This document shows positions 1 through 8,691 of a stretch of DNA of 64,000 nucleotides, one piece after another. The position numbers and the translations under genes are program-made. The notes under the pieces were generated by a model. The model did no database searches and was not told the DNA's origin. It saw only the letters and a program-made list of their open reading frames with translations. This stretch comes from Sphingobium sp. YR768 (GTDB lineage Bacteria; Pseudomonadota; Alphaproteobacteria; Sphingomonadales; Sphingomonadaceae): positions 1 to 64,000 of the forward strand of contig NZ_FOGE01000012.1 in assembly GCF_900111125.1 (NCBI RefSeq). The letters are read 5' to 3'. The stretch's first letter is position 1. Every line of letters begins with the position of its first letter.

Positions 1-76
1 GTTCCTGTCTTCCAGCGCCGCCAACTATATCCATGGCCATGTCCTGGCCGTCGATGGCGGGTGGCTCGCGCGGTGA
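1..76 (+). CDS. SDR family oxidoreductase, C-terminal fragment (5' part outside window)
   Basis: The window opens inside a reading frame (second base onward) that ends at a TGA at 74-76. The last residues include YIHGHVLAVDGGW, the classic end of short-chain dehydrogenases/reductases, in which a tyrosine-isoleucine-x-GxxLxVDGG segment closes the Rossmann fold. The active-site part lies off the left edge, so substrate cannot be read. The tail resembles sugar-acid dehydrogenases of the KduD/gluconate type, which fits the neighbouring galactan-degrading genes, but that is inference. Confidence 0.75.
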   Translation, partial: FLSSSAANYIHGHVLAVDGGWLAR

Positions 77-90
77 GGTGAATACACTGG

Positions 91-110
91 GCTCCTGCTT
101 TCGCAGGAGC
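91..110 (+). other. Perfect intercistronic hairpin between SDR and GH53 genes
   Basis: An 8-bp perfect stem (GCTCCTGC / GCAGGAGC) closes a 4-base TTTC loop, 14 bases after the SDR stop and about 56 bases before the galactanase start. No T-run follows it. It is more likely an RNA-stabilising or partial-attenuation hairpin inside an operon than a full intrinsic terminator. Confidence 0.5.
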
Positions 111-166
111 ACCGATTGCCAAGAGGAGGACATAGCCTCCCGCAACAGACCAACAGGAGAGGTTCC

Positions 167-1372
167 ATGCCTGACAGACGCACCTTGCTTCGATCGACCG
201 GGCTGGCGGCCCTTGGGCTGGCGCTGCCGGCCGGGGCGGCAACTCATAAGGGCGCGCGGCCCGGCCCCTATCTGATCGGCGCGGATATCAGCTGGATTCC
301 CGAGGATGAGGCGGCGGGCGCCCGCTATTTCGTGGACGGCGTGCAGAAAGACCCGATCCTGATCCTGCGCGACGCCGGGTTCAATGCGATCCGGTTGCGC
401 ATCTTCGTCGATCCGGCGAAGGGCTATTCCAAGCGCGAGCCTGACAAGGCCTGGGCTGGGCTGGCGCAGACAGTGGCGCTGGGCAAGCGCATCCGCGATG
501 CCGGCCTCTATCTGGTGCTGAGCTTCCATTATAGCGATATCTGGGCCGATCCGGAGCATCAGGGCGTGCCGGCGGCATGGACCGGCTATGACCTGCCGCA
601 ACTGGCGAGAGCCGTCGAAGCGCATACGCATGACACGCTGGTCGCGATGCGGGCGGGCGGCGCGCCGGTGGATATGGCGGTGATCGGCAATGAGACGACG
701 TTCGGCATATTATGGCCCCATGGCCGGGTGAAACTGTCGACGCCGACGGGCAATCCCGTCACCGACGCCAATCATGCCAAGGTGGGGGACGTCGGCGGCT
801 TCGATGCCTTTGCCCAATTGTTGCGGGCCGGGATCGCGGGCGCGCGCAAGGCGGAACCCGGCATCGCCATCCAGTTGCACAATCATCTGGGTCGGCACTG
901 GCCGATTGTGCGGGAGTGGACCGACGCGCTGATCGCCCGCAAGGTCGATTTCGATGTGATCGGCTTTTCCTGCTATCAACAGCGCGCGCAGGGCGACTGG
1001 GCGACCACCTTTGCCGAGTTCGTTAAGCGCTATCCCGACAAGGGGCTGCTGGTGGCGGAATATTCGAGCCGCAAACGCTATGTGAATGATCTGGTCCATG
1101 CCCTGCCCGGCAAACATGGCTGGGGCGCCTTCATCTGGGAGCCGACGCGGCATCAGGAGGCGATATTCGACCAGAATGGCCATAATGCCGGTGAGGGCGC
1201 GAAACCTGACCTGCTTTCGCAAGGCCTGAACAGCGCGGAGGCGCCCGGCGGGCTGGCGGGCCAGCCGGCGGCACCCGAACCCGAAGCGGAGGGGCCGATG
1301 GGCCATGGCGGGGATTATGTCGCCAATCCGCTGATCGACCTCTATCGCCAGATGGCGAAGGACTATCGGTGA
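167..1372 (+). CDS. GH53 arabinogalactan endo-beta-1,4-galactanase, exported
   Basis: A 401-residue secreted glycoside hydrolase of family 53, which cuts beta-1,4-galactan side chains of pectic arabinogalactan. The start at 167 has a strong GGAGAGG ribosome site and gives a signal sequence with paired arginines (DRRTLLR) and a hydrophobic stretch to about residue 25, possibly Tat type. An upstream ATG at 116 in the same frame would bury this signal. Family marks include IRLRIF (76-80), SFHYSDIWADP (119-129), the acid/base glutamate in VIGNE (E176) and a probable nucleophile in LLVAEYSS (E298). Near the C-terminus a Gly/Pro/Ala-rich stretch (about 345-380) is added before the last helix. It is followed within 12 bases by a GH43-like gene, so both probably act on the same polymer outside the cytoplasm. 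Confidence 0.85.
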   Translation: MPDRRTLLRSTGLAALGLALPAGAATHKGARPGPYLIGADISWIPEDEAAGARYFVDGVQKDPILILRDAGFNAIRLRIFVDPAKGYSKREPDKAWAGLAQTVALGKRIRDAGLYLVLSFHYSDIWADPEHQGVPAAWTGYDLPQLARAVEAHTHDTLVAMRAGGAPVDMAVIGNETTFGILWPHGRVKLSTPTGNPVTDANHAKVGDVGGFDAFAQLLRAGIAGARKAEPGIAIQLHNHLGRHWPIVREWTDALIARKVDFDVIGFSCYQQRAQGDWATTFAEFVKRYPDKGLLVAEYSSRKRYVNDLVHALPGKHGWGAFIWEPTRHQEAIFDQNGHNAGEGAKPDLLSQGLNSAEAPGGLAGQPAAPEPEAEGPMGHGGDYVANPLIDLYRQMAKDYR

Positions 1373-1383
1373 GGCAGAAGGCA

Positions 1384-2325
1384 ATGCGGCGGCGGGATTT
1401 CACATTGGGTCTGGGCGCGCTGGCGCTGGCCGGTTGCGCCACTACGCAGCAGGCACGGGCCGACGATCTGCTGGTCTTCGCCTATTTCACCACCGGCAAG
1501 GGCGAGGCGGACGGGCTGAAACTGGCGGTGAGCGAGGACGGCTTTGCCTTTCGTGCGATGGCTGGCGGACGCAGCCTGCTGGTGCCGGAGGTGGGCGAGA
1601 AGAAGCTGCTGCGCGATCCCTTCCTGTTCCATGACGGGCGGCGCTGGCATCTGCTATGGACCACGGCCTGGGAAGGCGTGACCATCGGCCATGCGACGAG
1701 CAGCGACCTGATCCACTGGACCGGACAGAAAGCGATAGCCGTGATGGCCGATGTAGCGGGCACGCGCAATTGCTGGGCGCCCGAAGCGATTTTCGATTCT
1801 CGCACGGGGCGGTATGAGATTTTCTGGTCGAGCACCGTTACAGCGCGCTTTGCCGAGACGGCTGGCACGTCCGAATCCGCCTATAATCATCGCCTCTGGC
1901 ACAGCAGCACTGCGGATTTTCAGACATTGTCGCCGGCCGAGCCACTTTACGATCCCGGTTTCAGCGTGATCGACGGCACCTTTGCTCATGGTCCCGATGG
2001 CGGCCTGTATCTGATCGTCAAGGATGAGACGGTCGCCCCGCCACGCAAATATTTGCAGGTCGCGCGGGCGCAAAGCCCCACCGGCCCGTTCGGTCCGCTG
2101 TCCCCACCCTTTTCGCCCGGCTGGGTCGAAGGACCGATGACGACGCGGATCGGCGACGCGCTGGTTTGTTATTATGACGTGTATAAGGAAGGGCGTTGGG
2201 GCGCGGCGATGACGCGCGATATGGTGCATTGGGAGGATGTCAGCGCCCGGCTGACAATGCCCATGGGCGCGCGCCATGGATCGCTGCTGCAAGTGCCGCG
2301 TGCGGTGGTCGAGGCGATCCGTTAA
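1384..2325 (+). CDS. GH43-like five-bladed beta-propeller glycosidase, lipoprotein
   Basis: A 313-residue exported protein. The N-terminus (MRRRDFTLGLGALALAGC) combines a twin-arginine pattern with a lipobox, cysteine 18 being the likely lipidated residue, so it should sit on a membrane facing the periplasm or cell surface. The propeller carries RDP (D78) and WAPE (E134), the spots where GH43 enzymes hold the pKa-modulating aspartate and the acid glutamate. The family is mostly arabinofuranosidases, xylosidases and galactosidases. An in-frame GTG at 1369 overlaps the GH53 stop, but the ATG at 1384 gives the better signal peptide. It is translationally close to the galactanase and shares the last four bases (TTAA) with the opposing SGNH gene. 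Exact specificity is unknown. Confidence 0.75.
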   Translation: MRRRDFTLGLGALALAGCATTQQARADDLLVFAYFTTGKGEADGLKLAVSEDGFAFRAMAGGRSLLVPEVGEKKLLRDPFLFHDGRRWHLLWTTAWEGVTIGHATSSDLIHWTGQKAIAVMADVAGTRNCWAPEAIFDSRTGRYEIFWSSTVTARFAETAGTSESAYNHRLWHSSTADFQTLSPAEPLYDPGFSVIDGTFAHGPDGGLYLIVKDETVAPPRKYLQVARAQSPTGPFGPLSPPFSPGWVEGPMTTRIGDALVCYYDVYKEGRWGAAMTRDMVHWEDVSARLTMPMGARHGSLLQVPRAVVEAIR

Positions 2326-3032
2326 CCCGCCTGACCGCAGCGCTGGATCAGCGGCTGCGGCAGGATCGCGTCCAGCCTCTGGCGAACGACCTGGGCCCAG
2401 ATGCGATAGCCCTGCGCATTCATATGAACACCGTCGGGCTGGTAATTGTCGCCCAGCTTGCCATCAACGAAGAGCGGCGTGGTGATATCGCCATAATAGG
2501 CGCTGCGCATATGCGGCAGGAAGTTCTGAACCGCCGCGTTCAACAGGCGCTGTTCGCCCAGAAATTTCAGGCGCCCCGGACTGGGCTTGGCCGACAGCAG
2601 CAGCACGGGAACGCCGGGCAGCAACCGGTCGCGCAGGTCGAACAGCGTCGCAATCTGGCGCATCACCTTGCGAACGGGCACGCCGCTGGCGATGTCATTT
2701 TCCCCCACATAGACGATGAGCGCGCGGGGCCGCCCCTCTTCGCTGGTGTCGATCGTGGCGAAACGGGGCAGGATGTCCGACAGGGTCGCGCTGTTGATGC
2801 CGCGATTATGCGTTGCCCAAGGGGCCATATCCTGTTGCAGGCTGGTCCAGCGATGGATGGACGAACTGCCCACGAACCAGAGCGCGCAATCCTGTTGCCC
2901 CACCCGATCGTCCGGCAGGGGCGCATGTACCGTCCTGTAGCGATTATAGAGGGCGCGTCCGGTGAAGATGAGCGCCACGACCAGCAGGAGCATGACGATT
3001 CTGCTGAGAGGCGATAAACTGAAAGTGCGCAA
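2322..3032 (-). CDS. SGNH/GDSL-family esterase with N-terminal membrane anchor
   Basis: A 236-residue hydrolase beginning with one hydrophobic helix (about 11-27) and then an SGNH domain. Block I reads VGSSSIHRW with the nucleophile probably S57, block II holds the glycine in RGINSAT, block III is GEND (N112), and block V is DGVHMN (D200, H203), so the full catalytic set is present. Proteins of this type remove acyl or acetyl groups, often from polysaccharides. Standing next to GH53 and GH43 genes, it may deacetylate the same substrate, although it is transcribed from the opposite strand. Its stop codon overlaps the GH43 stop by four bases. Confidence 0.75.
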   Translation of the reverse strand: MRTFSLSPLSRIVMLLLVVALIFTGRALYNRYRTVHAPLPDDRVGQQDCALWFVGSSSIHRWTSLQQDMAPWATHNRGINSATLSDILPRFATIDTSEEGRPRALIVYVGENDIASGVPVRKVMRQIATLFDLRDRLLPGVPVLLLSAKPSPGRLKFLGEQRLLNAAVQNFLPHMRSAYYGDITTPLFVDGKLGDNYQPDGVHMNAQGYRIWAQVVRQRLDAILPQPLIQRCGQAG

Positions 3033-3146
3033 TATGACGATCCCCTGTTAACCCTCGTCCGGCTGTCCGTACCCCATCGCAAGGCGGTCTTAGCCAAGCA
3101 CTAGCCTATTCATTCACCAAATTCGTTAAACCGCCCTAAAGTTCAT

Positions 3147-4139
3147 ATGCGGCAAGCACGTTATGGGACCGGGGGGTATGTGGGCAAAAATCCGTCGATC
3201 GACCTGCTGAAAGGCATGCTGATGCTGCTCGTCATGGCTGGACATGCCATGGAGCTGGCGCATCAGCAGCATCTGGCGCTGTGGATCGGCGCCGGGTTCC
3301 GCATGCCGTTGATGATCGGCATTTCGGGCTATCTGCTCAATGTCGCGCGCACGCGAGCCGCACCGTCCGCCGATCTTTTCAAACGCTATGGGGAAAGGAT
3401 GCTGCTGCCCTGGGTGGTGGCGCTGATCGCCTATGTGCTGGCGACCGGCGCGCCGCTGTCCTGGCAGACGCCGCTGGACCTGTTGCTGCGTCCGCCCTTC
3501 CACCTTTGGTATGTGCCGGTCCTCTTCTTCCTGATCGTGACGACGCGACTGGTGCGATTGTCTCCGCTGATGCTGCTGGCGATCGGCGCGCCGATCAGCG
3601 TGGCGACCATGTATGCGTTCGGGCTGGACCATGCCCCGATCGGGACGAGCCTGTTGTCCCCCGACAGCCGCTATATCCGCTATCCGGTCTATTTCTTCTT
3701 CGGCATGCTGATGGCGGAACGGGGTCTGGCGACCCGCTATCTGGGAATCGTGCTGCTGGTACTGACGCTGGGCCTGACCTGGTGGTCGGGGTTGCAGGGG
3801 AGCGGCCATGCACTGGCCTATGTCCCCGCGCGGCTGATGATGAATCTGAGCCTGATCGCGCTGTTGCCGCTGCTGTCGACGGTGCGCCTGTCCTTCGCAC
3901 CGCTCAACCGGATCGGCCGGGACAGCCTGTTCTTCTATCTGTGGCACCCGATGGTCATGGGTGTGGTGCTGATGAGCGGCGTGGGCGGCCCGATGATGCT
4001 GGCGCTATCGGTTCTGCTACTGGCCGGGATCAGCCGTGTGACCTCTGCCAGCACGCCGCTGCGCCGATGGCTGGGCAGCGCACCGCCATCCCGGCGGTCG
4101 CAAGCGGCGCCGGAAGACGCGCTGCCCCAGCCGGTTTAG
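3147..4139 (+). CDS. Acyltransferase 3 family membrane protein
   Basis: A 330-residue polytopic protein with about ten hydrophobic segments. The opening SIDLLKGMLMLLVMAGH is the signature first helix of acyltransferase family 3 (OatA/NodX/exopolysaccharide acetyltransferase type), with the catalytic histidine at its end. These enzymes move acetyl or other acyl groups to sugars across the inner membrane. The start is uncertain: ATG 3147 has no clear ribosome site, while an in-frame GTG at 3180 lies right behind a GGGGGG run and would shorten the protein by 11 residues. The C-terminal 30 residues are basic and cytoplasmic. Its TAG overlaps the TAA of the convergent helix-hairpin-helix gene by four bases. 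The target is unknown. Confidence 0.8.
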   Translation: MRQARYGTGGYVGKNPSIDLLKGMLMLLVMAGHAMELAHQQHLALWIGAGFRMPLMIGISGYLLNVARTRAAPSADLFKRYGERMLLPWVVALIAYVLATGAPLSWQTPLDLLLRPPFHLWYVPVLFFLIVTTRLVRLSPLMLLAIGAPISVATMYAFGLDHAPIGTSLLSPDSRYIRYPVYFFFGMLMAERGLATRYLGIVLLVLTLGLTWWSGLQGSGHALAYVPARLMMNLSLIALLPLLSTVRLSFAPLNRIGRDSLFFYLWHPMVMGVVLMSGVGGPMMLALSVLLLAGISRVTSASTPLRRWLGSAPPSRRSQAAPEDALPQPV

Positions 4140-4762
4140 AGCTTGCCGTACTTAGCCTCGAAACCGGCAATGTCCCCGGCGGCGAGATATTTGGCCTGAT
4201 CGATCCACTGGTCGCGGACTGGGCGGCCTTTGAAATTGCCGAGTTTCGCGTCGATCGTGGCGATGTCCGTATCGGTCCAGGCGGCGATCTGGGCGAAGCT
4301 GGTGACGCCGAGGTCGGTCAGCAGCGTCTTGAGCTTGGGACCGACGCCCTTGAGCCGGAGCAGGTCGTCGCCTTCATCGGCCGGGGTCGTGACGGCCGGA
4401 GAGACGGGCACCGGTTCGGCGACCGGTTCGACAACGGGCGCTTCCGGCCCTGCGGGTTCGACCGGGGCAGGCTCGACGGCGACCGGTTCAACGGCCACGG
4501 GTGCAACCGTGACAGGTTCCGGCTCAGCAGGAACGGGTTCGACTGCAACGGGTTCGATGGAAACTGGCACAACCGGCACGGGCGCCGCGACCACCGGTTC
4601 GGCCAGCAGCGGCGCGGGTGCCGTTTCGACCGGAGCGGGTGGCGCGGCGGGTTCGGCTGGCAGATCAGCCTTGCGCTTGCCCGAAAGCAGGAAGATCAAG
4701 ACGATGATCACGAGCAGGGCCACCAGCAGCCACAGCCCATAGTCCATGAAGAATTCCTGCAT
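4136..4762 (-). CDS. Membrane-anchored protein with Pro/Val/Glu-rich linker and helix-hairpin-helix domain
   Basis: A 208-residue protein in three parts. Residues 7-27 form a single membrane helix. Roughly 32-130 are a low-complexity region made of repeated VEPV/APVEP-type units, probably an extended rod. Residues 134-208 contain LLRLKGVGPKLKTLLTDLGV, a helix-hairpin-helix module like those fused to NuoE or ribosomal L21 in some alphaproteobacteria. Such modules bind DNA or proteins without sequence specificity. A GAGAGG ribosome site supports the 4762 start. The arrangement would hold the HhH domain at a distance from the membrane, on the cytoplasmic side if the C-terminus stays in. Function is unknown. 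Confidence 0.7.
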   Translation of the reverse strand: MQEFFMDYGLWLLVALLVIIVLIFLLSGKRKADLPAEPAAPPAPVETAPAPLLAEPVVAAPVPVVPVSIEPVAVEPVPAEPEPVTVAPVAVEPVAVEPAPVEPAGPEAPVVEPVAEPVPVSPAVTTPADEGDDLLRLKGVGPKLKTLLTDLGVTSFAQIAAWTDTDIATIDAKLGNFKGRPVRDQWIDQAKYLAAGDIAGFEAKYGKL

Positions 4763-4830
4763 CGCGCATCACCTCTCTGATCGTGCGTGTCGGCTTATTT
4801 AAGGACGCTTGCGCGTGCGGGGCAAGGGCG

Positions 4831-6117
4831 TCACGCCTTTTCGCGTGCGACTTCCCGCCAGCCGATATCGCGACGGCAGAAGCCGGTGGGGAAATCGATC
4901 GCATCGACGGCGGCATAGGCGGCGGCCTGCGCCGCGCCGACCGTGTCAGCGGTGGCGGTGACGTTGAGGACGCGCCCGCCATTGGCGACCAGTGCGCCAT
5001 CCTTGTCCGCGGTGCCGGCGTGGAAGACCTTTGCCCCGCCCTGCTCCGCCGCATCGATGCCGGCAATCGCGCCGCCCTTTTGCGGCGTGTCAGGATAACC
5101 CTTTGCCGCCATGACGATGGTGAGCGCGGTGCGATCGGCCAGTTGAACCGGCCCCTGCTCGGCCAGCCGACCCTGCGCCACGGCGAGCAGCAGGTCGACC
5201 AGATCGCCGTCGAAACGGGTCATCAGCACCTGACATTCCGGGTCGCCGAAACGGGCATTATATTCGATCAGCTTGGGGCCTTCGGCGGTCAGCATCAGGC
5301 CGGCATAGAGGACGCCCGAATAGGGAATCCCCTCGGCCGCGAGCGTATCGACGGTCGGCTGGATGATCTTTTCCAGCACCTCGGCTTCGAGGGCCGGGGT
5401 CAGGACGCGGGCGGGGCTGTAGGCGCCCATGCCGCCGGTATTGGGACCGACATCGCCATCGCCGACGCGCTTATGATCCTGCGCGGAGCCGAAGGGCAGG
5501 ATGGCGCTGCCGTCGGTGAGCGCGAAGAAGCTGGCTTCCTCGCCGGTCATGAATTCTTCGAGGACGACTTCCTCCCCGGCAGCGCCGAACGCGCCGGAGA
5601 ACATGGTGTCGAGCGCGGCGAGTGCTTCATCGCGGGTTTCGGCGATGATCACGCCCTTGCCTGCGGCGAGGCCATCCGCCTTGATCACCACCGGCAGCGC
5701 GAAATCGTCAAGCGCGGCGATCGCGCCATCCTTGCTGGTGACGCGGTCATAAGCGGCGGTCGGGATATTGGCGCGCCGGCACAGATCCTTGGTGAAGCCC
5801 TTCGACCCTTCAAGCTGGGCAGGCTTCTTGTTGGGGCCGAACACCGGCACGCCCATGGTGCGCAGATTGTCGGCCAGACCATCGACCAGCGGCGCTTCCG
5901 GCCCGATCACCACCAGGCCGATCGAATGGCGGGTGCAGAAATCCAGCACGGCGCGATGATCGGTCGCGTCGAGGTCGACCAATTGCGCATGCTGGGCTAT
6001 GCCCGGATTGCCCGGCGCGGCATAGAGCGTCGTCAGCCGGGGCGATTGCGCCAGCTTCCACGCCAGCGCATGTTCGCGGCCGCCGCCGCCAAGCAGAAGG
6101 ATGTTCATCTCGCCCAT
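4831..6117 (-). CDS. purD: Phosphoribosylamine--glycine ligase
   Basis: A 428-residue ATP-grasp enzyme that joins glycine to 5-phosphoribosylamine, the second step of purine synthesis in the cytoplasm. It shows the N-terminal [19 protein letters not shown] motif, [16 protein letters not shown], the glycine-rich ATP loop [11 protein letters not shown] and the C-terminal signature [11 protein letters not shown]. Length is normal for PurD. Two starts are possible: ATG at 6117 overlaps the ATG of divergent xseA, while ATG at 6108 (MNILLL) matches most PurD N-termini and is preceded by GGGCGAG. The gene stands alone on its strand. Confidence 0.95.
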   Translation of the reverse strand: MGEMNILLLGGGGREHALAWKLAQSPRLTTLYAAPGNPGIAQHAQLVDLDATDHRAVLDFCTRHSIGLVVIGPEAPLVDGLADNLRTMGVPVFGPNKKPAQLEGSKGFTKDLCRRANIPTAAYDRVTSKDGAIAALDDFALPVVIKADGLAAGKGVIIAETRDEALAALDTMFSGAFGAAGEEVVLEEFMTGEEASFFALTDGSAILPFGSAQDHKRVGDGDVGPNTGGMGAYSPARVLTPALEAEVLEKIIQPTVDTLAAEGIPYSGVLYAGLMLTAEGPKLIEYNARFGDPECQVLMTRFDGDLVDLLLAVAQGRLAEQGPVQLADRTALTIVMAAKGYPDTPQKGGAIAGIDAAEQGGAKVFHAGTADKDGALVANGGRVLNVTATADTVGAAQAAAYAAVDAIDFPTGFCRRDIGWREVAREKA

Positions 6118-7609
6118 GTCCCCGGAATATGATGCCTATGACAGTTCGGGCCGCCTGTTAGCCGAGGAAAGGGCGGGGGACAACGCGCCGCCGCTTTCAG
6201 TCAGCGAATTGTCGGGATTGCTGAAGCGCACGGTCGAGGACCGGTTCGGCCATGTGCGGCTGCGCGGCGAGATTTCCGGGTTCAAGCGGGCGGCGTCAGG
6301 GCATCTTTATCTGGCGCTGAAGGACGAGAATGCCGTGCTGGACGGGGTGATGTGGAAGGGCGGCGCGCAGCGGCTGGCCTTCAGCCCGCAGGACGGGGTG
6401 GAGGTGATCGCCACCGGCAAGCTGACCACCTATCCGGGGCGGTCCAAATATCAGATCGTGATCGACCGGATGGAACTGGCCGGCGAAGGCGCGCTGATGG
6501 CGCTGCTGGAAAAGCTGAAGGCGAAGCTGGCGGGCGAAGGACTGTTTGCGGCGGAGCGCAAGAAGCCCCTGCCCTTCCTGCCGCGCACGATCGGCGTCGT
6601 GACGTCGCCGACCGGGGCGGTGATCCGCGATATTCTCCATCGGCTGGCCGATCGATGCCCGACCAATGTGCTGTTGTGGCCGGTGCTGGTGCAGGGACAG
6701 GGCGCGGCCGAGCAGGTGGCGCGCGCAGTGCGGGGGTTCAGCGCGATGGATGGCAGCGGGCCGCTGCCCCGGCCGGATCTGGTGATCGTGGCGCGCGGCG
6801 GCGGCTCGATCGAGGATCTGTGGAGCTTCAACGAGGAAATCGTGGTGCGGGCGGTGGCGGATTGCACCATCCCGATCATCAGCGCCGTGGGGCATGAGAC
6901 GGACACGACCCTGTGCGACTATGCCGCAGACCGGCGGGCGCCCACGCCGACCGCTGCGGCGGAAATGGCGGTGCCGGTCCGGGCGGAATTGCTGGCGGGA
7001 TTGAGCGAAATGGGCCTGCGCGCCGGGCGGGCGGTGCGGCGCGGAGCGGCGCAGGCGCGGGAACGTCTGGATATGCAGGCGCGGTTGATGCCGACGCCTG
7101 ACATGTTGCTGGCGCCGCAGCGGCAGCGGCTGGATCAATTGTCCGACGGGCTGGTGAGCGGATTGCGGCACCGGCTGGCGGATGCGCGGGCGCATCTGGG
7201 GCAAGCGGGCGGCGCGCTGCGGCCGGCGCTGTTGCAGCAATATGTGTCGCGTGCGGGTGAGCGGCTCGACCGATTGCAGATGCGGCCCGCTTATCTGACG
7301 CGCGCCTTGTCCGAGCGGGCGACCGCTTTCGACCGGGTATCGCGCCATTTCACCTCGCTCAATCCCGACCTGCCCTTGCAGCGGGGCTATGCGCGGGTGA
7401 TGGCGCAGGGGCAGTTGGTGCAGTCGGTGGCGGCGGCGCAGGCAGCCGGACAGGTGACGCTGCACTTCAAGGATGGCACCGTGGATGCGGCGGTCGGGGA
7501 TGCAGCCATGCTTGAGAAGAGTGCGCCAGGCGTTATATCTTCCCCTGCCCGTCCCGCGCGAAAGGCGCGCGACGACGGCGAAAAGCAGCAGCAGGATCTG
7601 TTTTCCTGA
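6116..7609 (+). CDS. xseA: Exodeoxyribonuclease VII large subunit
   Basis: A 497-residue large subunit of exonuclease VII, which degrades single-stranded DNA from both ends together with XseB. The N-terminal OB fold is clear ([17 protein letters not shown], then [20 protein letters not shown]). The catalytic core follows with [32 protein letters not shown] and [28 protein letters not shown], the last being a very conserved active-site block. A coiled-coil region and a short C-terminal extension complete it. I place the start at the ATG of 6116, whose first two bases lie inside the opposing purD start codon. An ATG at 6101 in frame is less likely. The partner xseB is not in the window. Confidence 0.95.
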   Translation: MSPEYDAYDSSGRLLAEERAGDNAPPLSVSELSGLLKRTVEDRFGHVRLRGEISGFKRAASGHLYLALKDENAVLDGVMWKGGAQRLAFSPQDGVEVIATGKLTTYPGRSKYQIVIDRMELAGEGALMALLEKLKAKLAGEGLFAAERKKPLPFLPRTIGVVTSPTGAVIRDILHRLADRCPTNVLLWPVLVQGQGAAEQVARAVRGFSAMDGSGPLPRPDLVIVARGGGSIEDLWSFNEEIVVRAVADCTIPIISAVGHETDTTLCDYAADRRAPTPTAAAEMAVPVRAELLAGLSEMGLRAGRAVRRGAAQARERLDMQARLMPTPDMLLAPQRQRLDQLSDGLVSGLRHRLADARAHLGQAGGALRPALLQQYVSRAGERLDRLQMRPAYLTRALSERATAFDRVSRHFTSLNPDLPLQRGYARVMAQGQLVQSVAAAQAAGQVTLHFKDGTVDAAVGDAAMLEKSAPGVISSPARPARKARDDGEKQQQDLFS

Positions 7610-7633
7610 GCTGCGCATGATTTGAGGCCTGCC

Positions 7634-7846
7634 ATGTTGATGTCCCATCGCGACCGGATCGCCCGGCTCCATTATCTGCCCTACAGCTTCCGCGTGTTGC
7701 AGGCCGGCGACCATGTGCTGTGCGCGGTGACGGGACGACGGATCGCGCTGGAGGATCTGCGCTACTGGAGCATCGCCCGGCAGGAACCCTATGCCAGCGC
7801 CGAAGCATCGGTGCAGGCGGAGATGAAGGCGGCCAGCGCAGGATGA
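7634..7846 (+). CDS. DUF2093 domain protein
   Basis: A 70-residue protein matching DUF2093, a small family confined to alphaproteobacteria. Its core has the usual pattern ARLHYLPYSFRVLQAGDHV followed by CAVTGRRIALEDLRYWS and RQEPYAS. The start at 7634 has GAGG six bases upstream. It follows xseA by 24 bases and its TGA overlaps the M23 gene's ATG (ATGA), so the three are probably cotranscribed. Its job is unknown. The cysteine-containing loop and conserved tryptophan suggest a compact binding fold rather than an enzyme. Confidence 0.85.
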   Translation: MLMSHRDRIARLHYLPYSFRVLQAGDHVLCAVTGRRIALEDLRYWSIARQEPYASAEASVQAEMKAASAG

Positions 7847-8688
7847 GGGCGATTGCGTGCGCGCTGCTGCTCCTGATCGCGGGGACGGCGACCGCCCAGC
7901 CGGCCAAGCTGCCCGACCCCGCCGACTTTCATCTGTCGGGTCAGGCGATTCAGGGCGGGGCGCTGATCGGCACAGTCCCGGCCGGCACGGTAATGCTGTT
8001 GCTGGACGACAAGCCGGTCGCGGTGGATGCAGACGGCCGCTTCCTGATCGCCTTCGACCGCGATGCTCCGTCGGCTGCCCGGCTGAGCGCGCGGACATCC
8101 GATGGGCGGACATTGGACCAGATGCTGTCCGTCGCGCCGCGCGACTGGCGGATCGAGCGGATCAATGCGCCGATGCGGCCGACGAAAAGCACGGAAGCCT
8201 TTCTGGCGCTACGTAAGCCGGAGTTAGAGGCGATCGCCGCTGCCCGCACGACGGTGACGGACGCGCAGGGGTGGCGGCAGCGCTTCGTCTGGCCGCGCCT
8301 CGGCCGGATTTCCGGGCTGTTCGGGGCGCAGCGCATCTATCAGGGGACGCCGGGCGCCTATCATGGCGGCGTCGACGTTGCCGCCGCGACGGGCGAACCG
8401 GTGGTGGCGCCCGCCGATGGCGTGGTGATCCTGGCCGCGAGCGACAAGCCCTTCACGCTGGAGGGGCATTTGCTGATGATCGACCATGGCCATGGCCTCA
8501 ACAGCGCTTTCCTGCACCTGTCGCGGATCGACGTGAAGGTCGGCGACCATGTGGCGCAGGGGCAACGCATCGGCGCGGTCGGCGCGACCGGGCGCGCCAC
8601 CGGGCCGCATCTGCACTGGGGCATGAAATGGAATGACGCGCGGATCGACCCGCTGCTGATCGCGGGACCGATGCCTACGGGGCTGTAA
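7843..8688 (+). CDS. M23 family (LytM-type) peptidoglycan endopeptidase
   Basis: A 281-residue exported zinc peptidase. A signal peptide (ALLLLIAGTATAQ) ends near residue 19, an Ig-like or linker region occupies about 25-130, and the catalytic lysostaphin-type domain follows with YHGGVDVAAATGEPVVAPADG (zinc His and Asp) and TGPHLHWGM (HxH pair). All metal ligands are present, so it is probably an active cell-wall hydrolase rather than an EnvC/NlpD-like activator. The family cuts peptide cross-links in peptidoglycan. It is the last gene of the xseA-DUF2093-M23 run and ends three bases before a long palindromic repeat. Confidence 0.9.
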   Translation: MRAIACALLLLIAGTATAQPAKLPDPADFHLSGQAIQGGALIGTVPAGTVMLLLDDKPVAVDADGRFLIAFDRDAPSAARLSARTSDGRTLDQMLSVAPRDWRIERINAPMRPTKSTEAFLALRKPELEAIAAARTTVTDAQGWRQRFVWPRLGRISGLFGAQRIYQGTPGAYHGGVDVAAATGEPVVAPADGVVILAASDKPFTLEGHLLMIDHGHGLNSAFLHLSRIDVKVGDHVAQGQRIGAVGATGRATGPHLHWGMKWNDARIDPLLIAGPMPTGL

Positions 8689-8691
8689 AAT

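Noticed and set aside
3147..4139. Acyltransferase as a capsule or O-antigen locus gene
   Set aside because: No glycosyltransferase or polymer export gene adjoins it. Its neighbours are housekeeping genes, so no pathway was assigned.
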